Origin: Candidatus Equinaster intestinalis
GTDB lineage: Bacteria > Bacillota_A > Clostridia > Oscillospirales > Acutalibacteraceae
Direction of reading: 5' to 3'
Length of the DNA: 9,783 nucleotides
NCBI GenBank assembly: GCA_018065375.1
Contig: JAGHTJ010000103.1
Location: forward strand, 1-9,783
Shown here: in pieces, positions 1 through 5,858 of the stretch
Layout of the letters: each line of letters opens with the position of its first letter
Numbering within the stretch: the first letter of the stretch is position 1
Made by a program: the position numbers and the translations under genes
The notes under the pieces: model-generated
The model's database searches: none
What the model was told of the DNA's origin: nothing
Seen by the model: the letters and a program-made list of their open reading frames with translations, nothing else

Positions 1-38
1 ATTAATTATTCATTTAGAAAACCTATCACGGGGAGACG

Positions 39-78
39 AATGAATAATGAATATTGAATAATGAAAAATGAATAATAC
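39..78. repeat. AT-rich TGAATAAT-type short repeat
   Basis: This stretch is built from imperfect copies of TGAATAAT/TGAATATT separated by a few A residues. Similar GTGAATA/GTAATA runs occur at about 205-222 and 396-428, each just 5' (on the minus strand) of a full or partial tRNA-Pro. It looks like low-complexity intergenic filler that expands by slippage. No coding or regulatory role is visible. Positions 1-38 show nothing I can name. Confidence 0.5.
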
Positions 79-123
79 AAAGCAAAAATCCTACCACTTT
101 CATGATAGGATTTTCGCTTTGGT
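68..123. repeat. 56-bp tRNA-flanking repeat, left copy
   Basis: This block matches 9658-9713 at all but two positions (84, A versus G; 100, T versus A). Both copies lie immediately 3' of a minus-strand tRNA gene in the same orientation and end in the tRNA CCA and discriminator base. The core is an inverted repeat that should form a long hairpin. The repeat is therefore a dispersed, tRNA-associated structured element, probably doubling as a transcription terminator. Confidence 0.8.
79..120 (-). terminator. hairpin terminator downstream of tRNA-Pro
   Basis: Positions 79-93 pair with 106-120, with one mismatch caused by A84. On the minus strand the stem can extend by three pairs (one a G-U wobble) towards a 6-nt loop. 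On the plus strand one of those pairs becomes a C-A mismatch, which favours the minus-strand RNA as the functional one. The hairpin begins at the tRNA 3' end. Its T-runs lie inside the stem rather than as a clean tail, so the terminator role is inferred from position. Confidence 0.55.
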
Positions 124-195
124 CGGGGTGACCGGATTCGAACCGACGACATCCAGTTCCCAAAACTGGCGCGCTACCAACTGCGCTACACCCCG
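120..195 (-). tRNA. tRNA-Pro (anticodon UGG)
   Basis: On the minus strand the sequence folds as a complete 76-nt cloverleaf with an encoded CCA. The acceptor stem CGGGGTG pairs with CACCCCG and A73 precedes CCA. The D-stem is GCGC/GCGC with an AGTTGGTA loop. The anticodon stem CCAGT/ACTGG closes the loop TTTGGGA, which reads UGG with G37, as expected for proline. The T-loop TTCGAAT is canonical. A UGG tRNA can read most or all CCN codons. A repeat hairpin follows directly at its 3' end, and a degenerate half-copy of the same tRNA lies upstream at 359-393. Confidence 0.97.
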
Positions 196-220
196 ATTTG
201 AAATATTAAGTAACAGTGAA

Positions 221-249
221 TAAATAAAGTTATGTCTTCGTTTTGGCAA
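221..249 (-). promoter_or_regulatory. possible promoter for tRNA-Pro
   Basis: On the minus strand TTGCCA (244-249) is followed after 17 nt by TATTTA (221-226), which would start transcription about 20 nt before the tRNA 5' end. The -10 box is a weak match and the -35 lies in the structured insert, so this is only plausible. Confidence 0.35.
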
Positions 250-356
250 CCCTCTTGCGGTGCCCAAAACTTTCTTTAGGCGCGTGGCGCCTGAAAGTTT
301 TGACCGCGGCGCTTCGTTTCGCTCGCTGTTTCGTCCACCGGACGCGCTCGCGACCT
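240..356. repeat. GC-rich structured insert with overlapping hairpins
   Basis: A GC-rich island sits between AT-rich flanks. Positions 266-274 and 278-283 pair with 293-301 and 287-292, giving AAAACTTTC and AGGCGC arms around a GTG loop. A second hairpin pairs GTTTTGG (240-246) with CCAAAAC (264-270). The two share 266-270 and so are mutually exclusive. Further right is a small GTCC-ACC-GGAC palindrome (about 333-343) and a run of CGAAAC/GCGAGCG-like words. It separates the intact tRNA-Pro from its truncated copy. The look is that of a non-coding intergenic repeat family; family membership cannot be checked from one copy. Confidence 0.6.
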
Positions 357-358
357 CA

Positions 359-393
359 CCCAAAACTGGCGCAACCCGCTGCGCTACACCCCG
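359..393 (-). pseudogene. truncated tRNA-Pro 5'-half remnant
   Basis: The minus strand repeats the acceptor 5' strand, D-arm and anticodon arm of tRNA-Pro up to CAGTTTTGGG, then diverges at the anticodon loop. Two bases corresponding to positions 26-27 are missing and the D-loop is changed. No 3' half follows; the GC-rich insert takes its place. The leader upstream (about 394-420, ATTTGAA plus GTAATA words) also resembles the leader of the intact gene (196-222), so gene and leader were copied together. It cannot form a cloverleaf and should be non-functional as a tRNA. Confidence 0.8.
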
Positions 394-448
394 ATTTGAA
401 GTAATAAGTAATAGTGAATAGTGAATAGGTATCAGTATAAACAAGTGC

Positions 449-485
449 TTCATCAGCGGTTTTATGCCGCTGATGAAATTTTTTT
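449..485. terminator. perfect hairpin with T-tract after the lipoprotein gene
   Basis: Positions 449-459 (TTCATCAGCGG) pair perfectly with 467-477 around a 7-nt loop. It starts 7 nt past the stop of the minus-strand lipoprotein gene, so it probably ends that transcript. However, the run of seven T residues (479-485) follows the hairpin on the plus strand. On the minus strand the stem is preceded by A residues and followed by a weak GCACTTGTTT. It may act in both directions, with the plus-strand direction the stronger. Confidence 0.7.
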
Positions 486-1116
486 AGTAATAAATTATAT
501 CTTCCTTGGATTTCTCCACCAAATCTTTTGTATAATTCTCAAACGCTTCATCGAGAGATACCGTTTCGGAAAGTACATACGAATTTTTACCGTAATCCTC
601 TTTAAGCAGGTTAATCATCTGATTTTCGGAGTAGTTCTCTGCCAGCGATTCGATATATTCTTCCTCTGTCAAGCCCTTCTTTTGCATAGACTCTTTAATA
701 TACAAATAGGTTTGATAGTTTTCGTAGTCTTCCTCTTTTACGGCTTTTAAGCTCGCAAAAACCTCCTGTGCCTGCTTTTTACATTCTGCCCCATCGGCTT
801 TGATGTTCTTTTCCCCGGCCTCGTGAAGCAAAACAAGCCTTTCGATTTGCTCATTTAAAACCTCTTCATAGTTTTCCGGTTTTGAGAGCTTTTCGAGCAT
901 TTTTGCCTTTTCCATAGCATCAACAGCAGTTAAACCGTTTATCTGTTTTACACTGATTTCGTAGGCTTTTCTAGAATATTCAACCTTTTCTTCAATATCG
1001 GCTTTAAGTATATCCTCGCCGAAAACCGTTGCCGCTATGCCCTCTTTATTCGGCGCGCATGCTGCCAACACAGCCATCATCAAAACCAAGACAAAAAGCG
1101 AAATCTTCTTTAACAT
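484..1116 (-). CDS. lipoprotein with SurA/PrsA-like N-terminal chaperone fold (putative)
   Basis: The 210-residue product starts with a lipoprotein signal peptide: two lysines, a hydrophobic stretch (5-17) and the lipobox LAAC, giving Cys20 as the lipidated residue. It should sit on the outer face of the membrane. The rest is charged and strongly helical. The stretch GIAATVFGEDILKADIEEKV (26-45) and the segments near 82-125 and 139-175 (NYEEVLNEQIERLVLLHEA; GLTEEEYIESLAENYS) resemble the SurA_N/PrsA N-terminal chaperone domain. There is no parvulin PPIase domain, and the protein is shorter than PrsA (about 280-300). The start is set by GGAGGG at 1125-1130, 8 nt upstream. It is monocistronic, divergent from ymdB, and driven by a consensus promoter. 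The lipoprotein call is firm; the chaperone-like assignment is tentative. Confidence 0.85.
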   Translation of the reverse strand: MLKKISLFVLVLMMAVLAACAPNKEGIAATVFGEDILKADIEEKVEYSRKAYEISVKQINGLTAVDAMEKAKMLEKLSKPENYEEVLNEQIERLVLLHEAGEKNIKADGAECKKQAQEVFASLKAVKEEDYENYQTYLYIKESMQKKGLTEEEYIESLAENYSENQMINLLKEDYGKNSYVLSETVSLDEAFENYTKDLVEKSKEDIIYY

Positions 1117-1191
1117 ATTTTTTACCCTCCGAATTCACCAATCGGATTGATAATATGAGTAATCCAAAACCGAATTTCTCAATACGCTAAC

Positions 1192-1220
1192 ATTATAGGT
1201 GAAAAAAAGGAGTTTGTCAA
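1192..1220 (-). promoter_or_regulatory. consensus sigma-A promoter of the lipoprotein gene
   Basis: On the minus strand TTGACA (1215-1220) and TATAAT (1192-1197) are separated by exactly 17 nt. All twelve box positions match the housekeeping consensus. The predicted transcript starts near 1185, leaving a leader of about 70 nt before the ATG at 1116. Confidence 0.85.
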
Positions 1221-1232
1221 CCACCTTTACTA

Positions 1233-1260
1233 TTGAAAAATTTTAAAATTGTAGTATAAT
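1233..1260 (+). promoter_or_regulatory. sigma-A promoter of the ymdB-recG cluster
   Basis: TTGAAA (1233-1238) and TATAAT (1255-1260) are spaced by 16 nt. The predicted start near 1267 leaves a short leader with a ribosome binding site at about 1277-1282. Its -35 lies 12 bp from the -35 of the divergent lipoprotein promoter, so one bound protein could affect both. No strong internal promoter or terminator is seen in the following 6.6 kb, which supports one transcript through recG. Confidence 0.75.
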
Positions 1261-1291
1261 AATATAAAATTATTAAAAGGGGTGATTTTGC

Positions 1292-2077
1292 TTGGTAAAG
1301 GTGTTATGCATCGGAGATGTTTGCGGAAGCGTAGGCCGAAATGCTTTAAGAAACAGAGTAAACGGCTTAAAGCACCAATACGGCATTGACTTTACCGTAA
1401 TAAACGGCGAAAACTCGGCTGACGGCAACGGCATCACCCCCGCTTCGGCTCTCGACCTTTTTTCAATCGGTGCCGATGTTATCGCCGGCGGCAATCATTC
1501 CTTCAGGCGAAGCGAGGTTTTCGATTTTTACGAGCAAAACCCCTTTGTTTTACGCCCTCAAAACATTCATACGGCGGAGTTCGGAAGCGGCTACTGTCTA
1601 TTCGATATGGGCAAATTTTCGATTGCGGTGCTCAATATTTCGGGTTGTGTTTATCTTGACAGGCTAAATCCCGATAACCCCTTTATCTGTGCCGACCAAC
1701 TTATTGAGCGAGCCAAAAATGACGGTGCAAATATAATTTTAGTTGACTTTCACGCCGAAGCAACAAGCGAAAAGCGTGCACTCGGATTTTATCTTGACGG
1801 AAAGGTTTCGGCGCTTTTCGGAACCCACACCCACGTTCTTACAGCCGACTGCCAGATTTTGCCTTCCGGCACCGGCTACATTACCGATATTGGTATGACC
1901 GGACCAAAGCAGTCGGTTTTGGGAGTTAAAAGTGAAATTATCATTGAACGGCTCAAAAACGGCGACCAGCACAAATTCGAGTTAGCAAAAGGTCCGAGCA
2001 TAATAAACGGCTGTATTTTTGAAATTGACGAAAAAAGCGGTAAAGCGGTAAACGCATTTGCCGTTTGCACCGAATAA
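1292..2077 (+). CDS. ymdB: YmdB-family 2',3'-cyclic-nucleotide phosphodiesterase
   Basis: This 261-residue calcineurin-like metallophosphoesterase of the YmdB family has the usual length (B. subtilis YmdB is about 264). In that family it hydrolyses 2',3'-cyclic nucleotides and affects biofilm and motility decisions. All expected dimetal ligands are present: Asp9 (IGDV), Glu40-Asn41 (INGEN), Asn68-His69 (GGNH), His154 (DFHAEATSEK), His179 and His181 (GTHTHV). The conserved C-terminal block ITDIGMTGP (197-205) is also present. The start is TTG at 1292: the preceding AGGGGTG (1277-1283) is correctly spaced and the protein begins exactly where family members do. It opens the plus-strand cluster, 10 nt before the next gene. 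In many Firmicutes ymdB lies beside rny; here its partner is a solute-binding protein. Confidence 0.93.
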   Translation: MVKVLCIGDVCGSVGRNALRNRVNGLKHQYGIDFTVINGENSADGNGITPASALDLFSIGADVIAGGNHSFRRSEVFDFYEQNPFVLRPQNIHTAEFGSGYCLFDMGKFSIAVLNISGCVYLDRLNPDNPFICADQLIERAKNDGANIILVDFHAEATSEKRALGFYLDGKVSALFGTHTHVLTADCQILPSGTGYITDIGMTGPKQSVLGVKSEIIIERLKNGDQHKFELAKGPSIINGCIFEIDEKSGKAVNAFAVCTE

Positions 2078-2087
2078 GGAGGCACAA

Positions 2088-3770
2088 ATGAGAAGAATTT
2101 TATCCTTAATTACGGTTTTGTGCCTTGTATTTTCGGTTACCGCCTGCAAGCAGGACAGCGGGAATTCAAATGAAAAGGACTCGCACAAAAGCGAAAATTC
2201 CGATGTGGTTTTAAGCGTTGCATACAACGAGACCGATTCCTTTGACCCTTATGCCGCAAAAACCGATGTCAACCGTCTTTTATGCACATTATTATACGAT
2301 TCTCCCGTACGTGTAAATGAGGATTTCACATACGAGAATCTCCTTGCAAAGGAAATAAAGGTTTCGGGAAATGTTTGTAGTATTACCCTTGCCGATGCTT
2401 CATTTTCGGACGGCTCTCCTGTTACAAGTGATGATGTTATATATTCATTCAATGCGGCAAAAAAGAGTGAAAGCCGATTTGCCGCTATACTTAAAAGCAT
2501 AAAGAGCGCCGAAAAATCGGACGGCAAAACAGTACGCTTTATTCTCGAAAAAAACGATGCTTATGCCGCTAATCTGCTGACATTTCCGATAATTAAAAGC
2601 GGCAGTAACACAAAAAAGGATGAAAACGGCATTGCGCTTTTGCCTGTCGGCAGCGGCAGATACACCGCAGACCTTAAAAACGAACAGCTTATTGCCAACC
2701 CGAATTGGGCATTCGGCAAGGTTTCGCAAAAAAGCCTGCGACTTGTAAACGCGGCGGGCGAAGAAGCTCTTTCACACGTAATCGACATAGGAGCTATTGA
2801 TGTTTATTTTACAAATCTTGACGACTGCAAGATTATGCGAATGCAGGGCAACCGCAAAAACATCACCCTTAACAATCTCGTTTACATAGGATTTAATGCC
2901 AAAGACCCGATATGCAAGCAGGTGAATTTCCGCCACGCAGTATCCTCTGCGCTTGACCGTGCAAAAATCTGCGAGGAGGCATATTTTACAAACGCCGTAC
3001 CCGCAACCGGAATTTTTCACCCGAATTGGAGCGAGGTTTCGAGCATACAAAGTATACTCGGCACCTCAAATATAAATATTGCTATTGAGAATTTAAACCA
3101 AATAGGTTATAATAGTAACGGAAGTGCACCCTTTGCAGTAAATTCGGCGGGTGAGGAGCTCACCGTAAAGCTGCTTGTAAACAAGGAAAATCAGTTCCGT
3201 ACGGGTGCCGCCGATATGATAGTAAAACAGCTGGCGCTTTCAAAAATCAAGGTGATTAAAGAGGTTCTTCCCTTTTCGCAGTACAAGGCGAAGCTTGAAA
3301 GCGGAGATTTTCAGCTTTACCTTGCCGAAACCGAAATTTTAAATAATATGGACGTTTCTCCCCTGCTGTGTCCGGGCGGAAGCGTAGCATACGGAATTCC
3401 CAAGGAAAAGGATAAAAACTCCAAAACGAGTTCATCGAAAGAAGAAACATCTTCGGAGCCTGATGAAAGTTTTGCGAAAGAGCCCTTTGATGTGACTTCC
3501 TACGAGGAAACTGTCTCCGGAGAAACCACCTCAAGCACGACTTCAAGCGCCATAGAGCCGGAGTCCGAGCCAATCTCCTCGGTTACCCTCGAAGGTGTTA
3601 TAAAGGGATTTTATGCCGGCAAAAACACAATAGCGGATATAGCATCTATGGCTATTTCCGAAATGCCGGTTGTACCGGTTTGCTACCGAACCGGAATACT
3701 GCTTTGCAGTACTAAAATCAGTGATTTCAGCAATTCATGCGAGAGCGATATTTACGCTTTCTTAAAATAA
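2088..3770 (+). CDS. orphan family 5 extracellular solute-binding lipoprotein with low-complexity insert
   Basis: This 560-residue lipoprotein has a signal peptide ending in VTAC (Cys20) and a Ser/Lys/Asp-rich tether (21-38). Hallmarks of the oligopeptide/nickel-type family 5 binding proteins follow: FSDGSPVTSDDVIYSF (106-121), PVGSGRY (186-192) and NFRHAVSSALDRAKI (280-294). Such proteins capture peptides or metal complexes for an ABC importer. No permease or ATPase gene lies nearby, so the ligand and transporter are unknown. The oddity is a 60-residue Ser/Thr/Glu/Pro-rich segment (about 438-498) inserted in the C-terminal part, before the conserved-looking closing segment (SEMPVVPVCYRTGILL, 524-539). 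The start at 2088 follows AAGGAGG (2076-2082); an upstream in-frame ATG at 2058 lies inside ymdB and lacks the signal-peptide context. Confidence 0.88.
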   Translation: MRRILSLITVLCLVFSVTACKQDSGNSNEKDSHKSENSDVVLSVAYNETDSFDPYAAKTDVNRLLCTLLYDSPVRVNEDFTYENLLAKEIKVSGNVCSITLADASFSDGSPVTSDDVIYSFNAAKKSESRFAAILKSIKSAEKSDGKTVRFILEKNDAYAANLLTFPIIKSGSNTKKDENGIALLPVGSGRYTADLKNEQLIANPNWAFGKVSQKSLRLVNAAGEEALSHVIDIGAIDVYFTNLDDCKIMRMQGNRKNITLNNLVYIGFNAKDPICKQVNFRHAVSSALDRAKICEEAYFTNAVPATGIFHPNWSEVSSIQSILGTSNINIAIENLNQIGYNSNGSAPFAVNSAGEELTVKLLVNKENQFRTGAADMIVKQLALSKIKVIKEVLPFSQYKAKLESGDFQLYLAETEILNNMDVSPLLCPGGSVAYGIPKEKDKNSKTSSSKEETSSEPDESFAKEPFDVTSYEETVSGETTSSTTSSAIEPESEPISSVTLEGVIKGFYAGKNTIADIASMAISEMPVVPVCYRTGILLCSTKISDFSNSCESDIYAFLK

Positions 3771-3789
3771 TTTTCGGGAGGATAAAATT

Positions 3790-4140
3790 ATGTTATCATA
3801 CGAAACAAGATTAGGTACTGTTGGGATTTCCAACGAATATCTTTCAAAGCTCATCGGCAATGCCGTAACACAGTGCTACGGTGTAGTAGGTATGGTGCCG
3901 AGCGGAAACCGCCAGAAAATATTCGGCTTATTTTCCAAAAAGGATTCTGCCGATAAGGGCGTAATAATCAAGGGTGATTACGATAAATTATCGGTTGAAA
4001 TTCATATTATCGTTCTCTACGGTATGAATATAAGTGAAATAGCAAAAAGCATCGTAAATAAGGTTAAGTTTACGATAAACGAGAGTGTCGGCATAACGGT
4101 AGAAAAGGTTACCGTTAAGGTAGACGGCATCAAGGAATAA
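3790..4140 (+). CDS. yloU: Asp23/Gls24 family envelope protein (YloU-like)
   Basis: This 116-residue protein belongs to the Asp23/Gls24 (DUF322) family. The N-terminal pattern GTVGISNEYLSKLIGNAVTQ and the following YGVVGMVP (about 30-37) are typical, as is the ending GITVEKVTVKVDGIK. Members are small, soluble alpha/beta proteins linked to cell-envelope homeostasis; some are held at the membrane by a partner. No signal peptide or membrane segment is present here. GGGAGG at 3776-3781 sets the start. It lies 19 nt after the binding-protein gene and 30 nt before fakA, the same yloU-fakA order as in B. subtilis. Family assignment is firm; the precise role is not known. Confidence 0.92.
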   Translation: MLSYETRLGTVGISNEYLSKLIGNAVTQCYGVVGMVPSGNRQKIFGLFSKKDSADKGVIIKGDYDKLSVEIHIIVLYGMNISEIAKSIVNKVKFTINESVGITVEKVTVKVDGIKE

Positions 4141-4170
4141 TTTTTCTGTGCCTTTAAAGGAGTGTTTTAT

Positions 4171-5136
4171 TTGTTTAACGGAAACCTACTGCGCGATGCG
4201 GTTATATCTGCCGCAAACAACCTTTCAAACAACCGCAAGGCTGTTGATGATTTGAATGTTTTTCCCGTGCCGGACGGCGATACCGGTACTAATATGTCCC
4301 TTACCCTCGGCAATGCCGCAAGGGAGCTTGAGGGAGTACAAAACGAAAGTGTAGGCAATGTAGCCGGAATAACCGCCTCTGCCCTGCTTCGCGGAGCAAG
4401 AGGAAATTCGGGAGTTATCACCTCCCTTTTATTCCGCGGAATTGCCGCAGGCTTTAAGGGTGCAACCGAAATTACACCCGAAAATCTCACCAACGCTTTA
4501 AAACTCGGTGTTGAAGCCGCATACAAAGCAGTAATGAAGCCCACAGAGGGCACAATTCTCACCGTTTCGCGGGTTGCTTCGGAAGAGGCCGAAAAGGCGC
4601 TGAACGAGGGCAAGGACACCCTCGGTGTTTTCAGCAGTGCAATAGAGGGTGCGAGAACCGCCCTTGCAAACACTCCCGAGCTTTTACCCGCCCTCAAGCA
4701 GGCAGGGGTTGTAGATGCCGGCGGCAAGGGATTTTTACTTATTCTCGAAGGTATGTATGAGGTAATTTCGGGCGGCAAAATCATAGAAGCCGCCAATACT
4801 CCCGAAAACGAACAATCGGGTGAGGACGAATGGGAAAGCCGCAATGCCGCAGGCGAATTTGAAACCGAAATCACCTTTACTTATTGTACCGAATTTATTG
4901 TAAACCGTTCCGAAAAGTGTAAGAAGGACCCCAAAAAGCTCCGCTCATATCTCGGAAATATCGGTGACTGTGTTGTAGTTGTAGATGATGAGGAAATCAT
5001 AAAGGTTCACGTTCATACCGACCACCCGGGTAAAGCACTTGAGGAGGCAATCGAATACGGTCAGCTCGTTAAGCTCAAGATTGAAAATATGAGAGACCAG
5101 CACGAAAGGGCAAAACACGATGCCCAAAAGTCCTAA
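4171..5136 (+). CDS. fakA: fatty acid kinase FakA, N-terminal half (DhaL kinase plus linker domain)
   Basis: The ORF encodes the nucleotide-binding DhaL/DAK2 domain and the middle domain of FakA, which phosphorylates fatty acids held by FakB so they can enter phospholipid synthesis. Numbered from the TTG, the Mg-ATP motif PDGDTGTN is at 34-41, RGARGNSGV at 74-82, MKPTEGTILTV at 122-132 and VVDAGGKG at 180-187. The Cys of YCTEF (239) and the two His of KVHVH (280, 282) match residues reported as important in S. aureus FakA. I chose TTG 4171 because AAAGGAG (4156-4162) is correctly spaced from it; the GTG at 4162 overlaps that ribosome binding site. The protein stops after 321 residues, whereas FakA is usually about 550 residues in one chain. 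The missing C-terminal domain is encoded in the +1 frame immediately downstream, overlapping by 17 nt. Confidence 0.9.
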   Translation: MFNGNLLRDAVISAANNLSNNRKAVDDLNVFPVPDGDTGTNMSLTLGNAARELEGVQNESVGNVAGITASALLRGARGNSGVITSLLFRGIAAGFKGATEITPENLTNALKLGVEAAYKAVMKPTEGTILTVSRVASEEAEKALNEGKDTLGVFSSAIEGARTALANTPELLPALKQAGVVDAGGKGFLLILEGMYEVISGGKIIEAANTPENEQSGEDEWESRNAAGEFETEITFTYCTEFIVNRSEKCKKDPKKLRSYLGNIGDCVVVVDDEEIIKVHVHTDHPGKALEEAIEYGQLVKLKIENMRDQHERAKHDAQKS

Positions 5137-5854
5137 AAAGGTTGCGGCGAAAAACGAAGAAAGAACCGAAGCCTTTACAGCAGCAGAGCCGGTAAACGAT
5201 TACGGTTTTGTTTCGGTAAGCGCAGGCGCAGGTCTTGAGGAGCTCTTCCACGAGCTCGGCGCAGATGTGGTAGTTTCGGGCGGTCAGACCATGAACCCGA
5301 GCACCGATGATATTCTTCGCGCCATCGAATCAACCCCCGCAAAAACCGTTTTTGTTCTGCCCAACAACAAAAATATTATTATGGCGGCGGAGCAGGCCGT
5401 TCCGTTCAGCTCAAGAAAGGTAATAGTTCTGCACACCAGAACCATTCCGCAGGGTATTACAGCCCTTCTCAATTTTGACCCCGATGCAGATGCCGATACA
5501 AATGCGATAAATATGCAAAACGCTTTTGAGCAAATCGGTACCGGTCAGATAACCTATGCGGCAAGAAATTCAAGCTTTGACGGTAAGGATATTAAAGAGG
5601 GTCAGCTTTTGGCGCTTGAAAACGGCAAGGTTTCTTCCACCGAAACCGATATGGAAAAATGCGCGATAAAGCTTATCAAAAATTTGGTTACTAAAAACAG
5701 TTCTGTTTTAACAATTATTTACGGAGAAGAAGTTACCGAGGAGGAAGCGCAGGCGCTCGAGGCGGTGCTCAATGAAAAATTCGGCAATAAGCTCGAAATT
5801 ACGCTTGTAAACGGCGGTCAGCCGGTTTATTACTACATTTTCTCGGTTGAATAA
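5120..5854 (+). CDS. fakA: fatty acid kinase FakA, C-terminal domain encoded separately
   Basis: This 244-residue ORF continues FakA after its normal charged inter-domain linker. It holds the DegV-like C-terminal domain: YGFVSVSAGAGLEELF (28-43), SGGQTMNPSTDDI (53-65), LPNNKNIIMAAEQAV (80-94), TRTIPQGITALL (106-117) and the ending NGGQPVYYYIFSVE. In characterised FakA this domain contacts the FakB fatty-acid carrier. The frame is +1 relative to the kinase half. The ATG at 5120 has a modest AAAGGG (5105-5110) 9 nt upstream and overlaps the preceding stop, so translational coupling is possible. Equally, removing one base near 5131-5139 would join the two into a normal-length, normal-linker FakA. 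Genuine split gene, frameshift mutation, programmed +1 shift and sequence error cannot be separated here. Confidence 0.88.
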   Translation: MPKSPKKVAAKNEERTEAFTAAEPVNDYGFVSVSAGAGLEELFHELGADVVVSGGQTMNPSTDDILRAIESTPAKTVFVLPNNKNIIMAAEQAVPFSSRKVIVLHTRTIPQGITALLNFDPDADADTNAINMQNAFEQIGTGQITYAARNSSFDGKDIKEGQLLALENGKVSSTETDMEKCAIKLIKNLVTKNSSVLTIIYGEEVTEEEAQALEAVLNEKFGNKLEITLVNGGQPVYYYIFSVE

Positions 5855-5858
5855 TACT

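Noticed and set aside
100..453. 117-residue minus-strand ORF across the tRNA-Pro region
   Set aside because: Its frame is a translation of the tRNA-Pro gene, its half-copy and the hairpin insert. The GVAQLVAR...GSNPVTPT string is the well-known false protein from tRNA genes, and there is no ribosome binding site.
2058..2087. Upstream ATG extending the solute-binding protein into ymdB
   Set aside because: The extension adds ten residues before a good lipoprotein signal peptide and lacks a ribosome binding site. ATG 2088 has AAGGAGG just upstream.
4162..4170. GTG start for the FakA kinase half
   Set aside because: The GTG overlaps the AAAGGAG ribosome binding site. TTG 4171 is properly spaced and matches the usual N-terminus.
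4167..4874. 235-residue minus-strand ORF
   Set aside because: It is a shadow antisense to the FakA kinase domain, whose conserved motifs establish the plus strand. It has no family resemblance of its own.
5131..5139. Classical -1 slippery-sequence frameshift in fakA
   Set aside because: The second half is in the +1 (equivalently -2) frame, so a -1 slip would not reach it. Only a +1 event or a separate start fits.
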